From NCBI GenBank assembly GCA_003021015.1, contig PXRK01000023.1, positions 1 to 48,080 on the forward strand: a DNA stretch of 48,080 bases, written 5' to 3'. Each line of letters starts with the position of its first letter. Position 1 is the first letter of the stretch. Source of the stretch: Halobacteriales archaeon QS_4_66_20 (GTDB lineage: Archaea > Halobacteriota > Halobacteria > Halobacteriales > Haloarculaceae). The position numbers were made by a program, and so were the translations under genes. The notes beneath the pieces were generated by a model. It searched no databases, had not been told where the DNA came from, and was given only the letters and a program-made list of their open reading frames with translations. Positions 41,944-48,080 of the stretch are shown one piece after another.

Positions 41944-42141
41944 CTAGTTCGTCGGCAACTCCGTCACTTCGTCGCGCGCCGTCCGCTCGACAGACAGCAC
42001 CGTCAGTGCGTTGTTCATGGCAACGACCAGCACCGCGTCCTCAACGGGGATCGCCACCCGGAACCGGTATAGATCGGTGTCGGTGACCGTCGTCGAGATA
42101 TCGCGGACAAACCGCGCGTTGTCTTCGGTGAGCTTCCGGAA
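41944..42141 (-). pseudogene. 3' gene fragment of unknown family
   Basis: The minus-strand frame FRKLTEDNARFVRDISTTVTD...AIPVEDAVLVVAMNNAL...ARDEVTELPTN ends in a stop at 41944. Codon use looks coding for about 65 residues. No convincing start codon precedes it, and the upstream sequence falls apart before the aldo-keto reductase stop at 42207. I see no family match. It may be the end of a decayed gene or a small gene with an unrecognised start. Confidence 0.3.
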
Positions 42142-42206
42142 GCTGAAACAGGAGTGTGGCGGCTTCCGCCCCGAACAGCCGCCTGCAAGAACCGAGCGCC
42201 CGGATC

Positions 42207-42998
42207 TCACTCCCAGTCCATCGCCGCACGGTCGAACAGCCGCCGGGTCTCCTCGATGGCTGCGATCCGCTCGTGGTCGGCGTCGTCGAGGTCGAGGCTC
42301 CGTGCTTCCCAGTTCTCCCGGACGTGCTCGCCGGTCGCCTTGGGGATTGGCACCACGCCGTCCAGCGAAAGCGTCCAGGCGAGACAGACCAGCGGGACCG
42401 GGACGCCGTGTTTTCCGGCGATGGACTCGAGCGTTGGATGGGTCAGCTTTGCACCGCCCAGCGGGGCGTAGGCCACCAGGGAGTGCTCGTGTGCGCGTGC
42501 GTACGCACGAAGTTCCTCGCGTTGCAGCAGCGGGTGACACTCCACCTGGTTCGCGGCGATGGGCGACTCCAGCAGCTCCCGTGCCTCGTCGAGCAGCGAC
42601 GGCGTGAAGTTCGAGACGGCGACGTGACGGGTGATTCCCTCGTCGCGGAGTTCGTCCATCGCCCGCAGCGTTGCGGGCGGGTCGTAGGCGTTGATCGGCC
42701 AGTGGACGTACAGCAGGTCGACGGCCTCGAGGCCGAGGCGATCGAGGCTCTCACGGGCGGTTCGCTTCGCGTCCGCGTACGCGAGGTTTCTGGGATGGAT
42801 CTTCGTCGCGACAACGACGTTCTCGCGGTCTACGCTGCTTTCGCGGATCGCCGCACCGACCGCCGCCTCGTTGCCGTACATCTGGGCCGTATCGACGTGC
42901 CGGTAGCCGGTCTCCAGGGCCTCCCTGACTGCCCGCTGGCAGGTCTCGCCCCTGTTGCCCGACGTACCGAGTCCGGGGCTGGGAAGATCGAACTGCAT
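42207..42998 (-). CDS. Aldo/keto reductase
   Basis: A 263-residue NAD(P)H-dependent reductase with TIM-barrel fold. The catalytic tetrad is visible: Asp36 and Tyr41 (HVDTAQMYGNE), Lys66 (ATKIHPRN), His99 (YVHWPIN). The cofactor loop is VVPIPKATGEHVRENWEA near residue 220. It is a little shorter than bacterial homologues (about 275-280 residues). Likely substrates are small aldehydes or ketones such as methylglyoxal. No partner gene is adjacent. Confidence 0.9.
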   Translation of the reverse strand: MQFDLPSPGLGTSGNRGETCQRAVREALETGYRHVDTAQMYGNEAAVGAAIRESSVDRENVVVATKIHPRNLAYADAKRTARESLDRLGLEAVDLLYVHWPINAYDPPATLRAMDELRDEGITRHVAVSNFTPSLLDEARELLESPIAANQVECHPLLQREELRAYARAHEHSLVAYAPLGGAKLTHPTLESIAGKHGVPVPLVCLAWTLSLDGVVPIPKATGEHVRENWEARSLDLDDADHERIAAIEETRRLFDRAAMDWE

Positions 42999-43111
42999 AC
43001 GCAGTTCAAGGACGCGAGCCAGGAAAAGCTACGCCGTGTCTGCGCGGCGAGCGAAGAAGATGCTCGAGATACTACTCGCGTTCGGGATCGCCTCGCATGC
43101 GTCGGTGGCCC

Positions 43112-43561
43112 CTACACCGATGCCGGCGATTCGGACGCGTCACCGAGCGACTTGGTGAGTTCGACCTCGATCTTCACCCTGTCGTAGGGAACGAAGGGCT
43201 TCTTCGCACCACCCTCTTCGCGGAAGTGGACGATCCGATACTCGCTCAGGATCTGGAGATCGTCGTGGACCTGCCGGACGTCCCGGTCGAGACGGTCGGC
43301 GAGGCCGCGCATGCTCTCCGCCGGCGCGTCCATCAGGCTCCGCACCAGCTCCAGGCGACGGGGCGTGAGGATGCGCTGGATGCGGCTGGCGTCCTGGAAG
43401 TTGACGACGTGGGGCACCTCTTCGCCCTGCTCCCAGCGCTCTGCACGGTCCAGGGCGCTCTCCTTGTGGTCCTCGAACGGCTTCGACATGATGCGGAGCG
43501 TCGAGGGATACTCGACGTCCTCTGGGGGTTCGTGGGCGTGGTCAGGCGAATTCTTGCTCAT
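43112..43561 (-). CDS. HVO_A0114-family winged-helix antitoxin/regulator
   Basis: A 149-residue protein. Residues 60-135 form a winged helix: RIQRILTPRRLELVRSLMDAPAESMRGLADRLDRDVRQVHDDLQILSEYRIVHF. This pattern matches the HVO_A0114-type DNA-binding proteins that sit next to TumE-like toxins. It is the second gene and overlaps the toxin by 20 bases. It probably binds the palindrome at 43861-43877 to repress the pair. The start ATG 43561 is the first Met with sensible composition. Confidence 0.8.
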   Translation of the reverse strand: MSKNSPDHAHEPPEDVEYPSTLRIMSKPFEDHKESALDRAERWEQGEEVPHVVNFQDASRIQRILTPRRLELVRSLMDAPAESMRGLADRLDRDVRQVHDDLQILSEYRIVHFREEGGAKKPFVPYDRVKIEVELTKSLGDASESPASV

Positions 43562-43847
43562 GGATGGTTTCGACCTCGTCGAGGAATTTCTGGATATGTG
43601 ACCGAAGGCCCTCGAATTCGATACCTTCGACCTCACCACAGTAGTGGCGGTGGTGTCGCCCAACGCCGTGGGCGTCGTTCGCGTTGTCGTATCGGAGGAT
43701 CTCTTCATCGGCCGGGCCGAGGTACTGGAAGCTGTACTTCAGTCCCTCCGGGAACTCGTCGCTCTTGGGGACATCCCAAGCGAGCGCTTCCCATCGGTCG
43801 CCTTCAGGGAATTCGTCGTCGTCCTCGAAGATTTTCGTCGCCGGCAT
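43542..43847 (-). CDS. TumE-family toxin
   Basis: A 101-residue protein: KYSFQYLGPADEEILRYDNANDAHGVGRHHRHYCG is the core of the TumE/toxin_6 family, rich in Tyr, Asp and His. TumE proteins are small toxins paired with a winged-helix antitoxin; the biochemical target is not well known. ATG 43847 is chosen; TTG 43877, GTG 43868 and ATG 43870 (another frame) lie upstream. The toxin comes first in the operon, the reverse of VapBC. Confidence 0.82.
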   Translation of the reverse strand: MPATKIFEDDDEFPEGDRWEALAWDVPKSDEFPEGLKYSFQYLGPADEEILRYDNANDAHGVGRHHRHYCGEVEGIEFEGLRSHIQKFLDEVETIHEQEFA

Positions 43848-43860
43848 CGGGGCACCTGTG

Positions 43861-43877
43861 TTGTCCACATAGGACAA
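43861..43877. promoter_or_regulatory. Operator-like palindrome before the TumE gene
   Basis: TTGTCC-ACATA-GGACAA, a perfect 6-bp inverted repeat, 14 bases upstream of the toxin ATG. An ATTATCAGTAAAG TATA-like stretch lies just beyond. The position between promoter and start fits autorepression by the adjacent winged-helix protein. Confidence 0.6.
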
Positions 43878-43944
43878 CGGGCGCTTTACTGATAATCGTT
43901 GTGGTGGCAGGGCATCACGCTATCTGGATTGGTCGAGGAGCTCG

Positions 43945-44958
43945 TCACCGGAGTTCCGGTGCGACCTCGTCGCCGAGCCGGTGGATGCACTCCCGCATCT
44001 CGTCGGTGCCGACGCCGGGGTGGTAGGTGCGGAAAATGAAGTGGACGTCGTCGCCGCCGCCGAGCGCCTCGCGGTACGTGTCGAGTTTGTCGACGACCTG
44101 CTCGGGCGTCCCGAAGATGGCCTGGTCTTTCAGCTCCTGCTTGCGCTCCTCGTCGAGTTCGTCGACGGGTTCGCCGGAGAAAATCTCCGCGTAACGGCGC
44201 TGAATGTAGAGGTAGCCGTCTTTCATCGTCTTCCAGGCCTCCTCGCGGGAGTCGCCGACCCAGCCGTGCTGGAGCACGTAGAAGGTAAAGTCGCCGTCGA
44301 TGCCCTCCTCCTCGCGGACGCTGCGGATGTCCTCGACGCGCTTTTTGACGCCGCCGATCGACAGCGACGAGGGCGCACACCAGGCGTCGGCGGTCCGGGC
44401 CGCCCGCCGGACGGCAGGTCTGGCCGCGCCGCCGAGCATGATCGGGGCATCGTTGCCGACGGGGCTCGGCGTGATCGGGACGTCCGTCGGGATGTCGTGG
44501 AACTCCGAATCGTAGTTGAGGTCGCCCTCGCTCCAGGCGTTCCGGAGGAAGGCAACGAGGTCGGCCAGCCGCTCGGCGCGCTCCTTGCGCGGCACCCCGA
44601 AGACGTCGAACTCGCGGGGGTTCGAGCCGATGGCGAGACCCAGCGTCAGGCGGTCGTCGGCGAGCAGGTCGACCGTGGCGGCGTCCTCCGCGAGGCGGAT
44701 CGGGTCGTACAGCGGCCCCAGCGCGATGCAGGTCCCGATCTCGACGTCGTCGGTGGCCGCCGCCATCGCCCCCAGCGTCGGCATCGTGCCCGAGAGGTAG
44801 CCGTCCTCCGTGAAGTGATGCTCCGAGACCCACGCGCTGTCGAGCCCCGCGTCCTCGATGGTCCGGGTGATCTCGAGCACCTCGTCGTAGAGTTCGCTCG
44901 GCTCTCGGTCGTCGTCCGGTCGCTGTTGGGCCGTGAACAGGCCAGTTCCGAGCTGCAT
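43945..44958 (-). CDS. LLM-class flavin/F420-dependent oxidoreductase
   Basis: A 337-residue luciferase-like TIM-barrel monooxygenase: LGTGLFTAQQRP, LDSAWVSEHHFTEDGYLSG, IGTCIALGPLYDPIRLAEDAATVDLLADDRLTLGLAIG and PIMLGGAARPAVRRAARTADAWCA are family segments. Whether FMN or F420 is used is open; haloarchaea make F420 (cofE in this window). The ATG follows a CTTAACC element by about 25 bases. No partner gene is adjacent. Confidence 0.85.
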   Translation of the reverse strand: MQLGTGLFTAQQRPDDDREPSELYDEVLEITRTIEDAGLDSAWVSEHHFTEDGYLSGTMPTLGAMAAATDDVEIGTCIALGPLYDPIRLAEDAATVDLLADDRLTLGLAIGSNPREFDVFGVPRKERAERLADLVAFLRNAWSEGDLNYDSEFHDIPTDVPITPSPVGNDAPIMLGGAARPAVRRAARTADAWCAPSSLSIGGVKKRVEDIRSVREEEGIDGDFTFYVLQHGWVGDSREEAWKTMKDGYLYIQRRYAEIFSGEPVDELDEERKQELKDQAIFGTPEQVVDKLDTYREALGGGDDVHFIFRTYHPGVGTDEMRECIHRLGDEVAPELR

Positions 44959-45050
44959 ACCCCCTCCTTCGGCGCCCTGAGGTTAAGATCTGCCGAAGCG
45001 CTCCGAGAGATGCCGTCGTGGGAACCCCCGCGAGCCGACCCACCAACCAC

Positions 45051-45290
45051 TGTTTCTGCCGGTGACACAGTCCACGTCCTGGCGGACTGAAAGGGCGTTC
45101 ACGGCGCTGTGCGCCGTGAGCTCGTGGCGTCTTCGACGACACGGCGTTGACGGCTTCGCCGCGAGCTCGGGAAGCTTCGCTTCCCGGTGAGGTCACGTCG
45201 CGGTCGCTGAGCAGGCCCTATTCGAGCGACCGGAGGGAGCGAGAATATCCTGCTCAGCGTGATCCGCGAGGTGACCGAGGGCTTTCTGTG
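45051..45290 (+). repeat. Family F structured repeat, copy 2 (240 bp)
   Basis: TGTTTCTGCCGG, CGTCCTGGCGGACTGAAAGG, GCGGTCGCTGAGCAGGCCCT, ATCCTGCTCAGCG, ACCGAGGGCTTTCT. It holds two extra perfect hairpins absent from copy 1: TCACGGCGC-TGT-GCGCCGTGA (45099-45119) and GGGAAGC-TTC-GCTTCCC (45169-45185). The GCTGAGCAGG/CCTGCTCAGC pair shows compensatory change against GCTGAGTGGG/CCCACTCAGC of copy 1, the mark of a conserved stem. Confidence 0.72.
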
Positions 45291-45294
45291 AGAA

Positions 45295-45407
45295 TATACA
45301 GCCAGACGTGATTCAGGTACGCCATGCCGTCCCAACTCCCGTTGTTCGGGCCATGACACAGCCGATGGACTGTCCTGGCACTGGACGGAGTCACGTCTAG
45401 CTGTATA
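45295..45407 (+). repeat. Family D MITE-like element, 113 bp
   Basis: TATACAGCCAGACGTGATTC and GAGTCACGTCTAGCTGTATA ends; inside nearly identical to 19762-19874 in the same orientation. Flanks (GAGAA/TGTCG) are not duplicated. It follows the family F repeat directly. Confidence 0.85.
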
Positions 45408-45473
45408 TGTCGGCAGTAGTCACATCCCGAGTACTAGCGAGCGTGTTATACTCGTCCACGAGAAACGGAGGAC

Positions 45474-46508
45474 ATGATCGACCTGCGAAGCGACACCGTT
45501 ACCCTGCCAAACGACGAGATGCGCGAGGCGGCCCGGGACGCCGAGGTGGGCGACGACGTCTACCGCGAGGATCCGACAGTCAACGAACTCGAGGCCCGGA
45601 CGGCCGACGTGCTGGGGATGGAGGCGGCGCTGTACGTCCCCTCGGGGACGATGGGCAACCAGGTCGCCGCCCGAACGCACACCGAGCGCGGCCAGGAGGT
45701 GCTCTGCGAGCGCGAGAGCCACATCTACAAGTGGGAGCTGGCTGGGCTGGCCCAGCACGCCGAGGTCCAGCCCCGTACGATCGACGGCGACGAGCGGGGG
45801 GTCGTCAGGCCGACACAGGTCAGAGCGGGCTACGTCGAGGAAAGCGGCCACCGTCCCGGGACGGGCCTGCTGACGCTGGAGAACACCCACAACAGCAAGG
45901 GCGGGACAGCCATCGCGCCCGAGCAGATCGCCGCGACGGCCGAGGCGGCCCACGACCTCGGCGTACCGGTCCACCTCGACGGCGCGCGGCTGTTCAACGC
46001 CGCGGCGGCCCGGGGCTGTCCGGCGGCGGAGATTGTCGAGTCCGTCGACAGCGCCATGTGCTGTCTCTCGAAGGGGCTGGGCGCCCCCGTCGGGTCGATG
46101 CTCGCCGGGCCCGAGGCGTTCGTCGAGCGCGCCCGCCGGCACCGCAAACTGCTCGGCGGCGGGATGCGCCAGGCCGGGATGATCGCCGCACCTGGACTCG
46201 TCGCGCTGGAGAACCGCGACCGCCTCGCGGAGGACCACCGCCGCGCCGAGCGCCTCGCGGGGGGCCTCGACCGGATCGACGGCCTCTCGGTCGACCCGCC
46301 CGAGACCAACATCGTCCTCGTCGAGACAGACCGGCCGGCCGGGGCGTTCCTCGACAGCTGCGAGGACGAGGGCGTGCTCGGCGTCCCGTTCGACGAGCAC
46401 GTCGTGCGCTTCTGCACCCACTGGGACATCGACGACGAGGACGTCGACGCGGCCATCGAGGCGGTCGACCGGGCGGCCACGAACGACCGTATGAATCCAG
46501 GAGAATGA
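45474..46508 (+). CDS. Threonine aldolase family PLP enzyme
   Basis: A 344-residue low-specificity L-threonine aldolase-like enzyme (threonine to glycine and acetaldehyde). MIDLRSDTVTLPNDEMREAARDAEVGDDVYREDPTVNELE is the classical start. LENTHNSKGG, HLDGARLFNAA and the PLP lysine in CLSKGLGAPVGSML follow. The last 12 codons span one copy of the CACGAACGACCGTATGA motif. The TGA overlaps the NUDIX start (ATGA), giving translational coupling. Confidence 0.9.
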   Translation: MIDLRSDTVTLPNDEMREAARDAEVGDDVYREDPTVNELEARTADVLGMEAALYVPSGTMGNQVAARTHTERGQEVLCERESHIYKWELAGLAQHAEVQPRTIDGDERGVVRPTQVRAGYVEESGHRPGTGLLTLENTHNSKGGTAIAPEQIAATAEAAHDLGVPVHLDGARLFNAAAARGCPAAEIVESVDSAMCCLSKGLGAPVGSMLAGPEAFVERARRHRKLLGGGMRQAGMIAAPGLVALENRDRLAEDHRRAERLAGGLDRIDGLSVDPPETNIVLVETDRPAGAFLDSCEDEGVLGVPFDEHVVRFCTHWDIDDEDVDAAIEAVDRAATNDRMNPGE

Positions 46509-47053
46509 GCGAGCACACGTCCATCACCGAGCGGACCAGAAGCAGGGTCGACGGCATCCTCGAACGGTTACGGGAGGAGTACGGCACCTTCGAGGTGGTC
46601 GAGAAGACCTGGGAGCGGTCGCCTTCGGAGCTTGCCCGAATCAGAACCCAGTTCGAGCAGGACAGGCTGGACGGTGCCGGCGTCTGGCTGACTGACGCTG
46701 CCGGCGAGGTGCTGTTGGTTCGGAACGAGGGGGATGCGGGCTGGGCGGATCCGGGCGGCAAAGTCGAACTCGGCGAGAACTACGCGACCGCTGCCAGGCG
46801 GGAACTACGAGAGGAGACTGGCGTCGACTGCGAGCTCACGGGAATCCGGGAACTGCACGAAATCGAGAACGTCGAGGGGGACGCAGATGGGGAGTCAATT
46901 TTCGAGGTGATCGTCGTCTTCGACGGCGACTACGCCGGTGGGGAACCCCGACCCAGAGATGGTGAAATCGCAGAGATCGGGTGGTTTTCCGAACCACCGG
47001 AACCGGTGTTGTACGAGGAAGTTCGGACGAGACCGTATCCGGCATCGGAGTAG
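46505..47053 (+). CDS. NUDIX hydrolase
   Basis: A 182-residue protein. The Nudix box GGKVELGENYATAARRELREETGVD runs about residues 80-104 with all Glu ligands intact. An N-terminal helical extension of about 50 residues (TERTRSRVDGILERLREEYGTFEVVEKTWE) is common in haloarchaeal NUDIX proteins. It hydrolyses a nucleoside-diphosphate derivative of unknown identity. It is coupled to the threonine aldolase gene by a four-base overlap. Confidence 0.9.
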   Translation: MSEHTSITERTRSRVDGILERLREEYGTFEVVEKTWERSPSELARIRTQFEQDRLDGAGVWLTDAAGEVLLVRNEGDAGWADPGGKVELGENYATAARRELREETGVDCELTGIRELHEIENVEGDADGESIFEVIVVFDGDYAGGEPRPRDGEIAEIGWFSEPPEPVLYEEVRTRPYPASE

Positions 47054-47126
47054 AGAGTGTCCTTGACGTGGCGACTCCCGGCGTGAGTTATCAATTGCTA
47101 AGTACTCGCCACCGGGATATCACTGT

Positions 47127-48080
47127 ATGGAGACGTTACTGCTCGACTCGGGCGACGTCACGGAGAGTACACGGATCGGTGACGTAATCGACGCGGTCGA
47201 GGGAGCCTTCGCCGCGTACGCCCGCGGCGACACGATCATGCCGGCGAAGTCCTACGTCGAGCTGCCCCAGCACAACGGCGACTTCCGGTCGATGCCGGCC
47301 TACATCGCGGCCGAGGACTGGGAGGGCGCCGGCGTCAAGTGGGTGAACGTCCACACCGACAACGAGGACCTGCCGACGGTGATGGGGACGATCATCTACT
47401 CCGACCCCGCCACTGGGTTCCCGCTGGCGCTGATGGACGGGACGGACCTGACGCGGCTGCGGACCGGCGCGGCGGCGGCCGTCGCGACCCGCTATCTCGC
47501 CCGCGAGGACGCCACCTCCCTCGGGCTGGTCGGCGCCGGCGTCCAGTCGTACACCCAGCTCGAGGCGATCGCCCACGTCCGTGACATCCGAACCGTGGTC
47601 ATCAGCGACCGCAACGAGGACGCGATCGCGGCGTTCACGGCGGAGTTCGGCGACGCGTTCGACGTCCGCGAGGGGTCGATCGCGGAGGCCGCCGCCTGCG
47701 ATATTGTCTCGACGGTCACGCCCGTCCGGGAGCCGATCGTCCACGAGGTCGGCGAGCACACCCACGTCAACGCCATCGGCGCCGACGCCGAAGGCAAACA
47801 CGAGATCGCCGACGAGATTCTCGCGAACGCGACACTCGTCATCGACGACTACGAGCAGTGCACCCACTCCGGGGAGATCAACGTCCCCTGGAGCGCGGGC
47901 GTCCTCGGCGACGACGACATCCACGGCGAACTCGGCGACGTCGTCGCCGGCGCCGCCGAGGGTCGGACCGCAGAGGACGGCGTCACCGTCTTCGACTCGA
48001 CGGGGCTGGCGATCCAGGACATCGCCACCGCCCACGTCGTCTACGAGTACGCCAACGAGCACGGCGTCGGGACGCCGTTC
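47127..48080 (+). CDS. Alanine dehydrogenase / ornithine cyclodeaminase family (3' partial)
   Basis: Starting at ATG 47127, 318 codons run open to the window edge. It belongs to the OCD/mu-crystallin family of NAD(P)-dependent dehydrogenases. PAKSYVELPQHNGDFRSMPAY and VKWVNVHTDN form the substrate site, MDGTDLTRLRTGAAAAVATRYLA the family core, LGLVGAGVQSYTQLEA the nucleotide-binding loop and VNAIGADAEGKHEI the closing loop. Haloarchaeal members act as alanine dehydrogenases. Family length is about 325-335, so only a few residues are missing. ATGGAGACGTTACTG follows a TATCAATTGC element by about 30 bases. Confidence 0.88.
   Translation, partial: METLLLDSGDVTESTRIGDVIDAVEGAFAAYARGDTIMPAKSYVELPQHNGDFRSMPAYIAAEDWEGAGVKWVNVHTDNEDLPTVMGTIIYSDPATGFPLALMDGTDLTRLRTGAAAAVATRYLAREDATSLGLVGAGVQSYTQLEAIAHVRDIRTVVISDRNEDAIAAFTAEFGDAFDVREGSIAEAAACDIVSTVTPVREPIVHEVGEHTHVNAIGADAEGKHEIADEILANATLVIDDYEQCTHSGEINVPWSAGVLGDDDIHGELGDVVAGAAEGRTAEDGVTVFDSTGLAIQDIATAHVVYEYANEHGVGTPF

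Noticed and set aside
43488..43708. Longer start for the winged-helix antitoxin (ORF opening at 43708)
   Set aside because: The extra 49 residues are Ser/Thr/Arg-rich antisense-like sequence in the toxin coding region; ATG 43561 gives normal composition and a short overlap.

Overview
The window is chromosomal DNA from an extremely halophilic archaeon (class Halobacteria). The evidence is very high GC with strong GC3, acidic proteins, TATA-led leaderless genes, Tat/lipobox signals, and archaeal information genes (RfcL, aIF2-alpha, L44e, S27e, Nop10, RpoL, CetZ). There is also an intron-containing elongator tRNA-Met and coenzyme F420 biosynthesis. The genus cannot be fixed from the sequence alone.

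Layout. 1-0.85 kb: a probable insertion-sequence end and two opposed, broken endonuclease III fragments. 0.85-8 kb: a polymer-forming beta-helix protein, an M28 peptidase, a YchF/Obg-like GTPase, a peroxiredoxin, a metallophosphodiesterase and a cofE + Mer-like F420 operon. 7.9-19.7 kb: VapBC, RfcL, a cold-shock protein, DUF429, threonine dehydratase, a rhodanese lipoprotein, a PH-TPR-Mrr nuclease fusion, phosphohexomutase and an isoprenylcysteine methyltransferase-like protein. 19.9-22.2 kb: the conserved archaeal translation operon L44e-S27e-aIF2alpha-Nop10-PAC2. 23.1-26.6 kb: an AT-rich island, foreign in composition, with a Tat-exported protein, a metzincin-like metalloprotease and a PQQ-propeller lipoprotein. 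It has two transposase remnants at its edges and lies next to tRNA-His. 26.8-48 kb: RpoL, a zinc-ribbon membrane protein, a 13-repeat DUF1508 membrane protein, HisF, tRNA-Met, a MOSC protein, M42 peptidase, a phosphodiesterase, CetZ, LysA, a methyltransferase, a SWIM protein, a regulator, an aldo-keto reductase, a TumE-type toxin-antitoxin pair, a luciferase-like oxidoreductase, threonine aldolase + NUDIX, and an alanine dehydrogenase/ornithine cyclodeaminase-family gene that runs off the end.

The most striking structure is not a gene. The intergenic DNA is seeded with a superfamily of roughly 108-113 bp palindrome-ended elements (called A, B, B', C, D here). They resemble MITEs: shared terminal inverted repeats, no coding capacity, and for B and C a 3-bp target duplication TGA/TGA or TCA/TCA. 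One B copy sits inside an A copy, and another A copy in the window preserves the empty site. Several copies sit exactly on gene stop codons, where the T(G/C)A target supplies or replaces the stop. A second, larger structured repeat (F) occurs twice.
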